64,000 nucleotides of DNA from assembly GCA_028752905.1 (NCBI GenBank), contig JAQNBH010000011.1, forward strand, positions 30,750,017 through 30,814,016, given 5' to 3'. This stretch comes from Cladorhizidae sp. MBARI D1340-BT2 (lineage: Eukaryota; Porifera; Demospongiae; Poecilosclerida; Cladorhizidae). The notes under the pieces were generated by a model, which worked only from the letters and a program-made list of their open reading frames with translations, had not been told where the DNA came from and made no database searches. Positions 47,030-60,961 of the stretch are shown here, one piece after another (within the stretch, counting starts at the first letter, position 1; the number at the start of each line of letters is the position of its first letter). Made by a program: the position numbers and the translations under genes.

Positions 47030-50000
47030 GGCACGTACAAAAGACAGATAATTAGAAGGGCTATCCGGTGATATAAAAATTATCTTTTTGGGGTAAAGTG
47101 TAGAAAAGTTATGAGCTTTACGGCAAAATAACAAGATTTTTTGGGGAAAAATGAGAAACATATAGACCAAATTAGGGCAAATATCAAGATAGAGAACACA
47201 TAATGAAACCTATCATTCGAATCATATCAAGTCCATTACAGTGAAGCGTGCAGAATATTATGGATGTTTGATATCAACAGAGAGCACAGGTAAAGACCTA
47301 TCTTAATAGCTATATATCAAGTTTATACAGTGAAGTGTGGAGAATCTATGAAGCTAACCTGTATAGCATCAAGATAGAGAACACATGGAGAAACCTATCT
47401 TGTGATTCGATGTATGCAGAATATACGGATGTTTGGTATCAAGAGAGAGAACAGAGAGAGGCCTACCTTTAGAGCTATATATCAAGTCTATTCAGTGAAG
47501 TGTGGAGAATCTAAGAAGCTAACATGTTTAGCTCAAGATAGAGAACACTGAGAGATACCTATCTTGCAAGTCCATTACAGTGAAGTGTGCAGAATATATG
47601 GATGTTTGGTATCAAGAGAGAGCACTTAGAGAGTCCTATCTTAATAGCTATACATCAAGTCTATTCAGTGAAGTGTGGATAACCTACGAAGCTAACATGT
47701 TTAGCATCAAGTAAGAATACAATTCATAACTGCTCTAATTAACAAGACCAAAGTCCCAGATTTTGTCAACTGATAGAGAAGGCCCTTATCTGCAACATGT
47801 CAACAGATTATCAATAAATGTAGTGGTTTTTCACTGGCAGGCCACTGCTTTGGCAACTGGAAAATGCCGGAAAGATCGCAAACCTTACCACTTCAAATCA
47901 CCATAACTTGCTAATACTTAGAGTACTCAAATTTTTGGCACGTACAAAAGACAGATAATTAGAAGGGCTATCCGGTGATATAAAAATTATCTTTTTTGGG
48001 TAAAGTATAGCAAAGTTATGAGCTTTACGGCAAAATAACAAGATTTTGGGGGGGGAAATGAGAAACATATAGACCAAATTAGGGCAAATATCAAGATAGA
48101 GAACACATAATGAAACCTATCATTCGAATCATATCAAGTCCATTACAGTGAAATGTGCAGAATATTATGGATGTTTGATATCAACAGAGAGCACAGGGAG
48201 AGACCTATCTTAATAGAGCATCAAGATAGAGAACACATAGAGAAACCTATCTTGTGATTCTATGTATGCAGAATATACGGATGTTTGGTATCAAGAGAGA
48301 GAATAGAGAGAGGCCTACCTTTAGAGCTATATATCAAGTCTATTCAGTGAAGTGTGGAGAATCTACGAAGCTAACATGTTTAGCTCAAGATAGAGAACAC
48401 TGAGAGATACCTATCTTGCAAGTCCATTACAGTGAAGTGTGCAGAATATATGGATGTTTGGTATCAAGAGAGAGCACTTAGAGAGTCCTATCTTAATAGC
48501 TATACATCAAGTCTATTCAGTGAAGTGTGGATAATCTACGAAGCTAACATGTTTAGCATCAAGTAAGAGTACAATTCATAACTGCCCTAATTAACAAGAC
48601 CAAAGTCCCAGATTTTGTCAACTGATAGAGAAGGCCCTTATCTGCAACATGTCAACAGATTATCAATAAATGTAGTGGTTTTTCACTGGCAGGCCACCGC
48701 TTTGGCAACTGGAAAACGCAGGGAAAGATCGCAAACCTTACCAATTCAAATCACCATAACTTGCTAATATTTAGAGTATTTTGGCACGTACAAAAGACAG
48801 ATAATTAGAAGGGCTATCCGGTGATATAAAAATTATCTTTTTGGGGTAAAGTGTAGAAAAGTTATGAGCTTTACGGCAAAATAACAAGATTTTTTGGGGA
48901 AAAATGAGAAACATATAGACCAAATTAGGGCAAATATCAAGATAGAGAACACATAATGAAACCTATCATTCGAATCATATCAAGTCCATTACAGTGAAGC
49001 GTGCAGAATATTATGGATGTTTGATATCAACAGAGAGCACAGGTAAAGACCTATCTTAATAGCTATATATCAAGTTTATACAGTGAAGTGTGGAGAATCT
49101 ATGAAGCTAACCTGTATAGCATCAAGATAGAGAACACATGGAGAAACCTATCTTGTGATTCGATGTATGCAGAATATACGGATGTTTGGTATCAAGAGAG
49201 AGAACAGAGAGAGGCCTACCTTTATAGCTATATATCAAGTCTATTCAGTGAAGTGTGGAGAATCTAAGAAGCTAACATGTTTAGCTCAAGATAGAGAACA
49301 CTGAGAGATACCTATCTTGCAAGTCCATTACAGTGAAGTGTGCAGAATATATGGATGTTTGGTATCAAGAGAGAGCACTTAGAGAGTCCTATCTTAATAG
49401 CTATACATCAAGTCTATTCAGTGAAGTGTGGATAACCTACGAAGCTAACATGTTTAGCATCAAGTAAGAATACAATTCATAACTGCTCTAATTAACAAGA
49501 CCAAAGTCCCAGATTTTGTCAACTGATAGAGAAGGCCCTTATCTGCAACATGTCAACAGATTATCAATAAATGTAGTGGTTTTTCACTGGCAGGCCACTG
49601 CTTTGGCAACTGGAAAATGCCGGAAAGATCGCAAACCTTACCACTTCAAATCACCATAACTTGCTAATACTTAGAGTACTCAAATTTTTGGCACGTACAA
49701 AAGACAGATAATTAGAAGGGCTATCCGGTGATATAAAAATTATCTTTTTTGGGTAAAGTATAGCAAAGTTATGAGCTTTACGGCAAAATAACAAGATTTT
49801 GGGGGGGGAAATGAGAAACATATAGACCAAATTAGGGCAAATATCAAGATAGAGAACACATAATGAAACCTATCATTCGAATCATATCAAGTCCATTACA
49901 GTGAAATGTGCAGAATATTATGGATGTTTGATATCAACAGAGAGCACAGGGAGAGACCTATCTTAATAGAGCATCAAGATAGAGAACACATAGAGAAACC

Positions 50001-50542
50001 TATCTTGTGATTCTATGTATGCAGAATATACGGATGTTTGGTATCAAGAGAGAGAACAGAGAGAGGCCTACCTTTAGAGCTATATATCAAGTCTATTCAG
50101 TGAAGTGTGGAGAATCTACGAAGCTAACATGTTTAGCTCAAGATAGAGAACACTGAGAGATACCTATCTTGCAAGTCCATTACAGTGAAGTGTGCAGAAT
50201 ATATGGATGTTTGGTATCAAGAGAGAGCACTTAGAGAGTCCTATCTTAATAGCTATACATCAAGTCTATTCAGTGAAGTGTGGATAATCTACGAAGCTAA
50301 CATGTTTAGCATCAAGTAAGAGTACAATTCATAACTGCCCTAATTAACAAGACCAAAGTCCCAGATTTTGTCAACTGATAGAGAAGGCCCTTATCTGCAA
50401 CATGTCAACAGATTATCAATAAATGTAGTGGTTTTTCACTGGCAGGCCACCGCTTTGGCAACTGGAAAACGCCAGGAAAGATCGCAAACCTTACCAATTC
50501 AAATCATCATAACTTGCTAATATTTAGAGTACTCAAAATTTT
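47030..50542 (+). repeat. M55-M58: L907-S846-L907-S853 segment
   Basis: Starts at 47030, 47937, 48783 and 49690. M55 and M57 share CTTTTTGGGGTAAAGTG, GGATAACCTACG in B3 and GCCACTGCTTTGG in the tail, variants found nowhere else, and lie 1,753 bp apart. M56 has private GAGAATAGAGAG in H3, and M57 has private CTTTATAGC before B2. Confidence 0.88.
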
Positions 50543-53148
50543 GGCACATACAAAAGACAGATAATTAGAAGGGCTATCCGGTGATATAAAAATTATCTTT
50601 TTTGGGTAAAGTATAGCAAAGTTATGAGCTTTACGGCAAAATAACAAGATTTTGGGGGGGGAAATGAGAAACATATAGACCAAATTAGGGCAAATATCAA
50701 GATAGAGAACACATAATGAAACCTATCATTCGAATCATATCAAGTCCATTACAGTGAAATGTGCAGAATATTATGGATGTTTGATATCAACAGAGAGCAC
50801 AGGGAGAGACCTATCTTAATAGAGCATCAAGATAGAGAACACATAGAGAAACCTATCTTGTGATTCTATGTATGCAGAATATACGGATGTTTGGTATCAA
50901 GAGAGAGAACAGAGAGAGGCCTACCTTTAGAGCTATATATCAAGTCTATTCAGTGAAGTGTGGAGAATCTACGAAGCTAACATGTTTAGCTCAAGATAGA
51001 GAACACTGAGAGATACCTATCTTGCAAGTCCATTACAGTGAAGTGTGCAGAATATATGGATGTTTGGTATCAAGAGAGAGCACTTAGAGAGTCCTATCTT
51101 AATAGCTATACATCAAGTCTATTCAGTGAAGTGTGGATAATCTACGAAGCTAACATGTTTAGCATCAAGTAAGAGTACAATTCATAACTGCCCTAATTAA
51201 CAAGACCAAAGTCCCAGATTTTGTCAACTGATAGAGAAGGCCCTTATCTGCAACATGTCAACAGATTATCAATAAATGTAGTGGTTTTTCACTGGCAGGC
51301 CACCGCTTTGGCAACTGGAAAACGCCAGGAAAGATCGCAAACCTTACCAATTCAAATCACCATAACTTGCTAATATTTAGAGTATTTTGGCACGTACAAA
51401 AGACAGATAATTAGAAGGGCTATCCGGTGATATAAAAATTATCTTTTTTGGGTAAAGTGTAGAAAAGTTATGAGCTTTACGGCAAAATAACAAGATTTTT
51501 TGGGGAAAAATGAGAAACATATAGACCAAATTAGGGCAAATATCAAGATAGAGAACACATAATGAAACCTATCATTCGAATCATATCAAGTCCATTACAG
51601 TGAAGCGTGCAGAATATTATGGATGTTTGATATCAACAGAGAGCACAGGTAAAGACCTATCTTAATAGCTATATATCAAGTTTATACAGTGAAGTGTGGA
51701 GAATCTATGAAGCTAACCTGTATAGCATCAAGATAGAGAACACATGGAGAAACCTATCTTGTGATTCTATGTATGCAGAATATACGGATGTTTGGTATCA
51801 AGAGAGAGAACAGAGAGAGGCCTACCTTTAGAGCTATATATCAAGTCTATTCAGTGAAGTGTGGAGAATCTAAGAAGCTAACATGTTTAGCTCAAGATAG
51901 AGAACACTGAGAGATACCTATCTTGCAAGTCCATTACAGTGAAGTGTGCAGAATATATGGATGTTTGGTATCAAGAGAGAGCACTTAGAGAGTCCTATCT
52001 TAATAGCTATACATCAAGTCTATTCAGTGAAGTGTGGATAATCTACGAAGCTAACATGTTTAGCATCAAGTAAGAATACAATTCATAACTGCTCTAATTA
52101 ACAAGACCAAAGTCCCAGATTTTGTCAACTGATAGAGAAGGCCCTTATCTGCAACATGTCAACAGATTATCAATAAATGTAGTGGTTTTTCACTGGCAGG
52201 CCACCGCTTTGGCAACTGGAAAATGCCGGAAAGATCGCAAACCTTACCACTTCAAATCACCATAACTTGCTAATACTTAGAGTACTCAAATTTTTGGCAC
52301 GTACAAAAGACAGATAATTAGAAGGGCTATCCGGTGATATAAAAATTATCTTTTTTGGGTAAAGTATAGCAAAGTTATGAGCTTTACGGCAAAATAACAA
52401 GATTTTGGGGGGGGAAATGAGAAACATATAGACCAAATTAGGGCAAATATCAAGATAGAGAACACATAATGAAACCTATCATTCGAATCATATCAAGTCC
52501 ATTACAGTGAAATGTGCAGAATATTATGGATGTTTGATATCAACAGAGAGCACAGGGAGAGACCTATCTTAATAGAGCATCAAGATAGAGAACACATAGA
52601 GAAACCTATCTTGTGATTCTATGTATGCAGAATATACGGATGTTTGGTATCAAGAGAGAGAACAGAGAGAGGCCTACCTTTAGAGCTATATATCAAGTCT
52701 ATTCAGTGAAGTGTGGAGAATCTACGAAGCTAACATGTTTAGCTCAAGATAGAGAACACTGAGAGATACCTATCTTGCAAGTCCATTACAGTGAAGTGTG
52801 CAGAATATATGGATGTTTGGTATCAAGAGAGAGCACTTAGAGAGTCCTATCTTAATAGCTATACATCAAGTCTATTCAGTGAAGTGTGGATAATCTACGA
52901 AGCTAACATGTTTAGCATCAAGTAAGAGTACAATTCATAACTGCCCTAATTAACAAGACCAAAGTCCCAGATTTTGTCAACTGATAGAGAAGGCCCTTAT
53001 CTGCAACATGTCAACAGATTATCAATAAATGTAGTGGTTTTTCACTGGCAGGCCACCGCTTTGGCAACTGGAAAACGCCAGGAAAGATCGCAAACCTTAC
53101 CAATTTAAATCATCATAACTTGCTAATATTTAGAGTACTCAAAATTTT
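50543..53148 (+). repeat. M59-M61: S-L-S segment
   Basis: Starts at 50543 (S846), 51389 (L907) and 52296 (S853). M59 begins GGCACATAC, a CpG loss also found independently in M34. M60 has CTAAGAAGC and TGCCGG like the M41 family but GATTCTATG like older L copies, so it is intermediate or mosaic. M61 introduces the AATTTAAATCATC tail used in the next block. Confidence 0.85.
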
Positions 53149-56100
53149 GGCACGTACAAAAGACAGATAATTAGAAGGGCTATCCGGTGATATAAAAATT
53201 ATCTTTTTTGGGTAAAGTATAGCAAAGTTATGAGCTTTACGGCAAAATAACAAGATTTTGGGGGGGGAAATGAGAAACATATAGACCAAATTAGGGCAAA
53301 TATCAAGATAGAGAACACATAATGAAACCTATCATTCGAATCATATCAAGTCCATTACAGTGAAATGTGCAGAATATTATGGATGTTTGATATCAACAGA
53401 GAGCACAGGGAGAGACCTATCTTAATAGAGCATCAAGATAGAGAACACATAGAGAAACCTATCTTGTGATTCTATGTATGCAGAATATACGGATGTTTGG
53501 TATCAAGAGAGAGAACAGAGAGAGGCCTACCTTTAGAGCTATATATCAAGTCTATTCAGTGAAGTGTGGAGAATCTACGAAGCTAACATGTTTAGCTCAA
53601 GATAGAGAACACTGAGAGATACCTATCTTGCAAGTCCATTACAGTGAAGTGTGCAGAATATATGGATGTTTGGTATCAAGAGAGAGCACTTAGAGAGTCC
53701 TATCTTAATAGCTATACATCAAGTCTATTCAGTGAAGTGTGGATAATCTACGAAGCTAACATGTTTAGCATCAAGTAAGAGTACAATTCATAACTGCCCT
53801 AATTAACAAGACCAAAGTCCCAGATTTTGTCAACTGATAGAGAAGGCCCTTATCTGCAACATGTCAACAGATTATCAATAAATGTAGTGGTTTTTCACTG
53901 GCAGGCCACCGCTTTGGCAACTGGAAAACGCCAGGAAAGATCGCAAACCTTACCAATTCAAATCACCATAACTTGCTAATATTTAGAGTATTTTGGCACG
54001 TACAAAAGACAGATAATTAGAAGGGCTATCCGGTGATATAAAAATTATCTTTTTTGGGTAAAGTGTAGAAAAGTTATGAGCTTTACGGCAAAATAACAAG
54101 ATTTTTTGGGGAAAAATGAGAAACATATAGACCAAATTAGGGCAAATATCAAGATAGAGAACACATAATGAAACCTATCATTCGAATCATATCAAGTCCA
54201 TTACAGTGAAGCGTGCAGAATATTATGGATGTTTGATATCAACAGAGAGCACAGGTAAAGACCTATCTTAATAGCTATATATCAAGTTTATACAGTGAAG
54301 TGTGGAGAATCTATGAAGCTAACCTGTATAGCATCAAGATAGAGAACACATGGAGAAACCTATCTTGTGATTCTATGTATGCAGAATATACGGATGTTTG
54401 GTATCAAGAGAGAGAACAGAGAGAGGCCTACCTTTAGAGCTATATATCAAGTCTATTCAGTGAAGTGTGGAGAATCTATGAAGCTAACATGTTTAGCTCA
54501 AGATAGAGAACACTGAGAGATACCTATCTTGCAAGTCCATTACAGTGAAGTGTGCAGAATATATGGATGTTTGGTATCAAGAGAGAGCACTTAGAGAGTC
54601 CTATCTTAATAGCTATACATCAAGTCTATTCAGTGAAGTGTGGATAATCTACGAAGCTAACATGTTTAGCATCAAGTAAGAGTACAATTCATAACTGCCC
54701 TAATTAACAAGACCAAAGTCCCAGATTTTGTCAACTGATAGAGAAGGCCCTTATCTGCAACATGTCAACAGATTATCAATAAATGTAGTGGTTTTTCACT
54801 GGCAGGCCACCGCTTTGGCAACTGGAAAACGCCAGGAAAGATCGCAAACCTTACCAATTTAAATCATCATAACTTGCTAATATTTAGAGTACTCAAAATT
54901 TTGGCACGTACAAAAGACAGATAATTAGAAGGGCTATCCGGTGATATAAAAATTATCTTTTTTGGGTAAAGTATAGCAAAGTTATGAGCTTTACGGCAAA
55001 ATAACAAGATTTTGGGGGGGGAAATGAGAAACATATAGACCAAATTAGGGCAAATATCAAGATAGAGAACACATAATGAAACCTATCATTCGAATCATAT
55101 CAAGTCCATTACAGTGAAATGTGCAGAATATTATGGATGTTTGATATCAACAGAGAGCACAGGGAGAGACCTATCTTAATAGAGCATCAAGATAGAGAAC
55201 ACATAGAGAAACCTATCTTGTGATTCTATGTATGCAGAATATACGGATGTTTGGTATCAAGAGAGAGAACAGAGAGAGGCCTACCTTTAGAGCTATATAT
55301 CAAGTCTATTCAGTGAAGTGTGGAGAATCTACGAAGCTAACATGTTTAGCTCAAGATAGAGAACACTGAGAGATACCTATCTTGCAAGTCCATTACAGTG
55401 AAGTGTGCAGAATATATGGATGTTTGGTATCAAGAGAGAGCACTTAGAGAGTCCTATCTTAATAGCTATACATCAAGTCTATTCAGTGAAGTGTGGATAA
55501 TCTACGAAGCTAACATGTTTAGCATCAAGTAAGAGTACAATTCATAACTGCCCTAATTAACAAGACCAAAGTCCCAGATTTTGTCAACTGATAGAGAAGG
55601 CCCTTATCTGCAACATGTCAACAGATTATCAATAAATGTAGTGGTTTTTCACTGGCAGGCCACCGCTTTGGCAACTGGAAAACGCCAGGAAAGATCGCAA
55701 ACCTTACCAATTCAAATCACCATAACTTGCTAATATTTAGAGTATTTTGGCACGTACAAAAGACAGATAATTAGAAGGGCTATCCGGTGATATAAAAATT
55801 ATCTTTTTTGGGTAAAGTGTAGAAAAGTTATGAGCTTTACGGCAAAATAACAAGATTTTTTGGGGAAAAATGAGAAACATATAGACCAAATTAGGGCAAA
55901 TATCAAGATAGAGAACACATAATGAAACCTATCATTCGAATCATATCAAGTCCATTACAGTGAAGCGTGCAGAATATTATGGATGTTTGATATCAACAGA
56001 GAGCACAGGTAAAGACCTATCTTAATAGCTATATATCAAGTTTATACAGTGAAGTGTGGAGAATCTATGAAGCTAACCTGTATAGCATCAAGATAGAGAA

Positions 56101-58409
56101 CACATGGAGAAACCTATCTTGTGATTCTATGTATGCAGAATATACGGATGTTTGGTATCAAGAGAGAGAACAGAGAGAGGCCTACCTTTAGAGCTATATA
56201 TCAAGTCTATTCAGTGAAGTGTGGAGAATCTATGAAGCTAACATGTTTAGCTCAAGATAGAGAACACTGAGAGATACCTATCTTGCAAGTCCATTACAGT
56301 GAAGTGTGCAGAATATATGGATGTTTGGTATCAAGAGAGAGCACTTAGAGAGTCCTATCTTAATAGCTATACATCAAGTCTATTCAGTGAAGTGTGGATA
56401 ATCTACGAAGCTAACATGTTTAGCATCAAGTAAGAATACAATTCATAACTGCCCTAATTAACAAGACCAAAGTCCCAGATTTTGTCAACTGATAGAGAAG
56501 GCCCTTATCTGCAACATGTCAACAGATTATCAATAAATGTAGTGGTTTTTCACTGGCAGGCCACCGCTTTGGCAACTGGAAAACGCCAGGAAAGATCGCA
56601 AACCTTACCAATTTAAATCATCATAACTTGCTAATATTTAGAGTACTCAAAATTTTGGCACGTACAAAAGACAGATAATTAGAAGGGCTATCCGGTGATA
56701 TAAAAATTATCTTTTTTGGGTAAAGTATAGCAAAGTTATGAGCTTTACGGCAAAATAACAAGATTTTGGGGGGGAAATGAGAAACATATAGACCAAATTA
56801 GGGCAAATATCAAGATAGAGAACACATAATGAAACCTATCATTCGAATCATATCAAGTCCATTACAGTGAAATGTGCAGAATATTATGGATGTTTGATAT
56901 CAACAGAGAGCACAGGGAGAGACCTATCTTAATAGAGCATCAAGATAGAGAACACATAGAGAAACCTATCTTGTGATTCTATGTATGCAGAATATACGGA
57001 TGTTTGGTATCAAGAGAGAGAACAGAGAGAGGCCTACCTTTAGAGCTATATATCAAGTCTATTCAGTGAAGTGTGGAGAATCTACGAAGCTAACATGTTT
57101 AGCTCAAGATAGAGAACACTGAGAGATACCTATCTTGCAAGTCCATTACAGTGAAGTGTGCAGAATATATGGATGTTTGGTATCAAGAGAGAGCACTTAG
57201 AGAGTCCTATCTTAATAGCTATACATCAAGTCTATTCAGTGAAGTGTGGATAATCTACGAAGCTAACATGTTTAGCATCAAGTAAGAGTACAATTCATAA
57301 CTGCCCTAATTAACAAGACCAAAGTCCCAGATTTTGTCAACTGATAGAGAAGGCCCTTATCTGCAACATGTCAACAGATTATCAATAAATGTAGTGGTTT
57401 TTCACTGGCAGGCCACCGCTTTGGCAACTGGAAAACGCCAGGAAAGATCGCAAACCTTACCAATTCAAATCACCATAACTTGCTAATATTTAGAGTATTT
57501 TGGCACGTACAAAAGACAGATAATTAGAAGGGCTATCCGGTGATATAAAAATTATCTTTTTTGGGTAAAGTGTAGAAAAGTTATGAGCTTTACGGCAAAA
57601 TAACAAGATTTTTTGGGGAAAAATGAGAAACATATAGACCAAATTAGGGCAAATATCAAGATAGAGAACACATAATGAAACCTATCATTCGAATCATATC
57701 AAGTCCATTACAGTGAAGCGTGCAGAATATTATGGATGTTTGATATCAACAGAGAGCACAGGTAAAGACCTATCTTAATAGCTATATATCAAGTTTATAC
57801 AGTGAAGTGTGGAGAATCTATGAAGCTAACCTGTATAGCATCAAGATAGAGAACACATGGAGAAACCTATCTTGTGATTCTATGTATGCAGAATATACGG
57901 ATGTTTGGTATCAAGAGAGAGAACAGAGAGAGGCCTACCTTTAGAGCTATATATCAAGTCTATTCAGTGAAGTGTGGAGAATCTATGAAGCTAACATGTT
58001 TAGCTCAAGATAGAGAACACTGAGAGATACCTATCTTGCAAGTCCATTACAGTGAAGTGTGCAGAATATATGGATGTTTGGTATCAAGAGAGAGCACTTA
58101 GAGAGTCCTATCTTAATAGCTATACATCAAGTCTATTCAGTGAAGTGTGGATAATCTACGAAGCTAACATGTTTAGCATCAAGTAAGAATACAATTCATA
58201 ACTGCTCTAATTAACAAGACCAAAGTCCCAGATTTTGTCAACTGATAGAGAAGGCCCTTATCTGCAACATGTCAACAGATTATCAATAAATGTAGTGGTT
58301 TTTCACTGGCAGGCCACCGCTTTGGCAACTGGAAAATGCCAGGAAAGATCGCAAACCTTGCCACTTCAAATCACCATAACTTGCTAATACTTAGAGTACT
58401 CAAATTTTT
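53149..58409 (+). repeat. M62-M67: S-L908 dimer in three copies, 1,754-bp period
   Basis: Starts at 53149, 53995, 54903, 55749, 56657 and 57502. M63 and M65 end with the AATTTAAATCATC tail, otherwise seen only in the S monomer M61. They are L monomers carrying an S-type tail. M65 mixes GTAAGAATAC (L-like) with CTGCCC (S-like), which places an exchange point between those two sites. M67 keeps the ordinary L tail with GAAAATGCC and private CTTGCCAC. Confidence 0.88.
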
Positions 58410-60961
58410 GGCACGTACAAAAGACAGATAATTAGAAGGGCTATCCGGTGATATAAAAATTATCTTTTTTGGGTAAAGTATAGCAAAGTTATGAGCTTTA
58501 CGGCAAAATAACAAGATTTTGGGGGGGGAAATGAGAAACATATAGACCAAATTAGGGCAAATATCAAGATAGAGAACACATAATGAAACCTATCATTCGA
58601 ATCATATCAAGTCCATTACAGTGAAATGTGCAGAATATTATGGATGTTTGATATCAACAGAGAGCACAGGGAGAGACCTATCTTAATAGAGCATCAAGAT
58701 AGAGAACACATAGAGAAACCTATCTTGTGATTCTATGTATGCAGAATATACGGATGTTTGGTATCAAGAGAGAGAACAGAGAGAGGCCTACCTTTAGAGC
58801 TATATATCAAGTCTATTCAGTGAAGTGTGGAGAATCTACGAAGCTAACATGTTTAGCTCAAGATAGAGAACACTGAGAGATACCTATCTTGCAAGTCCAT
58901 TACAGTGAAGTGTGCAGAATATATGGATGTTTGGTATCAAGAGAGAGCACTTAGAGAGTCCTATCTTAATAGCTATACATCAAGTCTATTCAGTGAAGTG
59001 TGGATAATCTACGAAGCTAACATGTTTAGCATCAAGTAAGAGTACAATTCATAACTGCCCTAATTAACAAGACCAAAGTCCCAGATTTTGTCAACTGATA
59101 GAGAAGGCCCTTATCTGCAACATGTCAACAGATTATCAATAAATGTAGTGGTTTTTCACTGGCAGGCCACCGCTTTGGCAACTGGAAAACGCCAGGAAAG
59201 ATCGCAAACCTTACCAATTCAAATCATCATAACTTGCTAATATTTAGAGTACTCAAAATTTTGGCACGTACAAAAGACAGATAATTAGAAGGGCTATCCG
59301 GTGATATAAAAATTATCTTTTTTGGGTAAAGTATAGCAAAGTTATGAGCTTTACGGCAAAATAACAAGATTTTGGGGGGGGAAATGAGAAACATATAGAC
59401 CAAATTAGGGCAAATATCAAGATAGAGAACACATAATGAAACCTATCATTCGAATCATATCAAGTCCATTACAGTGAAATGTGCAGAATATTATGGATGT
59501 TTGATATCAACAGAGAGCACAGGGAGAGACCTATCTTAATAGAGCATCAAGATAGAGAACACATAGAGAAACCTATCTTGTGATTCTATGTATGCAGAAT
59601 ATACGGATGTTTGGTATCAAGAGAGAGAACAGAGAGAGGCCTACCTTTAGAGCTATATATCAAGTCTATTCAGTGAAGTGTGGAGAATCTACGAAGCTAA
59701 CATGTTTAGCTCAAGATAGAGAACACTGAGAGATACCTATCTTGCAAGTCCATTACAGTGAAGTGTGCAGAATATATGGGTGTTTGGTATCAAGAGAGAG
59801 CACTTAGAGAGTCCTATCTTAATAGCTATACATCAAGTATATTCAGTGAAGTGTGGATAATCTACGAAGCTAACATGTTTAGCATCAAGTAAGAGTACAA
59901 TTCATAACTGCCCTAATTAACAAGACCAAAGTCCCAGATTTTGTCAACTGATAGAGAAGGCCCTTATCTGCACCATGTCAACAGATTATCAATAAATGTA
60001 GTGGTTTTTCACTGGCAGGCCACCGCTTTGGCAACTGGAAAACGCCAGGAAAGATCGCAAACCTTACCACTTCAAATCACCATAACTTGCTAATACTTAG
60101 AGTACTCAAAATTTTGGCACGTACAAAAGACAGATAATTAGAAGGGCTATCCGGTGATATAAAATTTATCTTTTTTGGGTAAAGTATAGCAAAGTTATGA
60201 GCTTTACGGCAAAATAACAAGATTTTGGGGGGGGAAATGAGAAACATATAGACCAAATTAGGGCAAATATCAAGATAGAGAACACATAATGAAACCTATC
60301 ATTCGAATCATATCAAGTCCATTACAGTGAAATGTGCAGAATATTATGGATGTTTGATATCAACAGAGAGCACAGGGAGAGACCTATCTTAATAGAGCAT
60401 CAAGATAGAGAACACATAGAGAAACCTATCTTGTGATTCTATGTATGCAGAATATACGGATGTTTGGTATCAAGAGAGAGAACAGAGAGAGGCCTACCTT
60501 TAGAGCTATATATCAAGTCTATTCAGTGAAGTGTGGAGAATCTACGAAGCTAACATGTTTAGCTCAAGATAGAGAACACTGAGAGATACCTATCTTGCAA
60601 GTCCATTACAGTGAAGTGTGCAGAATATATGGATGTTTGGTATCAAGAGAGAGCACTTAGAGAGTCCTATCTTAATAGCTATACATCAAGTCTATTCAGT
60701 GAAGTGTGGATAATCTACGAAGCTAACATGTTTAGCATCAAGTAAGAGTACAATTCATAACTGCCCTAATTAACAAGACCAAAGTCCCAGATTTTGTCAA
60801 CTGATAGAGAAGGCCCTTATCTGCAACATGTCAACAGATTATCAATAAATGTAGTGGTTTTTCACTGGCAGGCCACCGCTTTGGCAACTGGAAAACGCAG
60901 GGAAAGATCGCAAACCTTACCAATTCAAATCACCATAACTTGCTAATATTTAGAGTATTTT
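58410..60961 (+). repeat. M68-M70: third S run
   Basis: Starts at 58410, 59263 and 60116; lengths 853, 853 and 846. They correspond to M47-M49 at an offset of 18,089 bp. M69 has private ATATGGGTG in A3 and AAGTATATTCAG in B3; the latter is also in M38. M70 repeats the TATAAAATTTATC and CGCAGGG markers. Confidence 0.87.
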
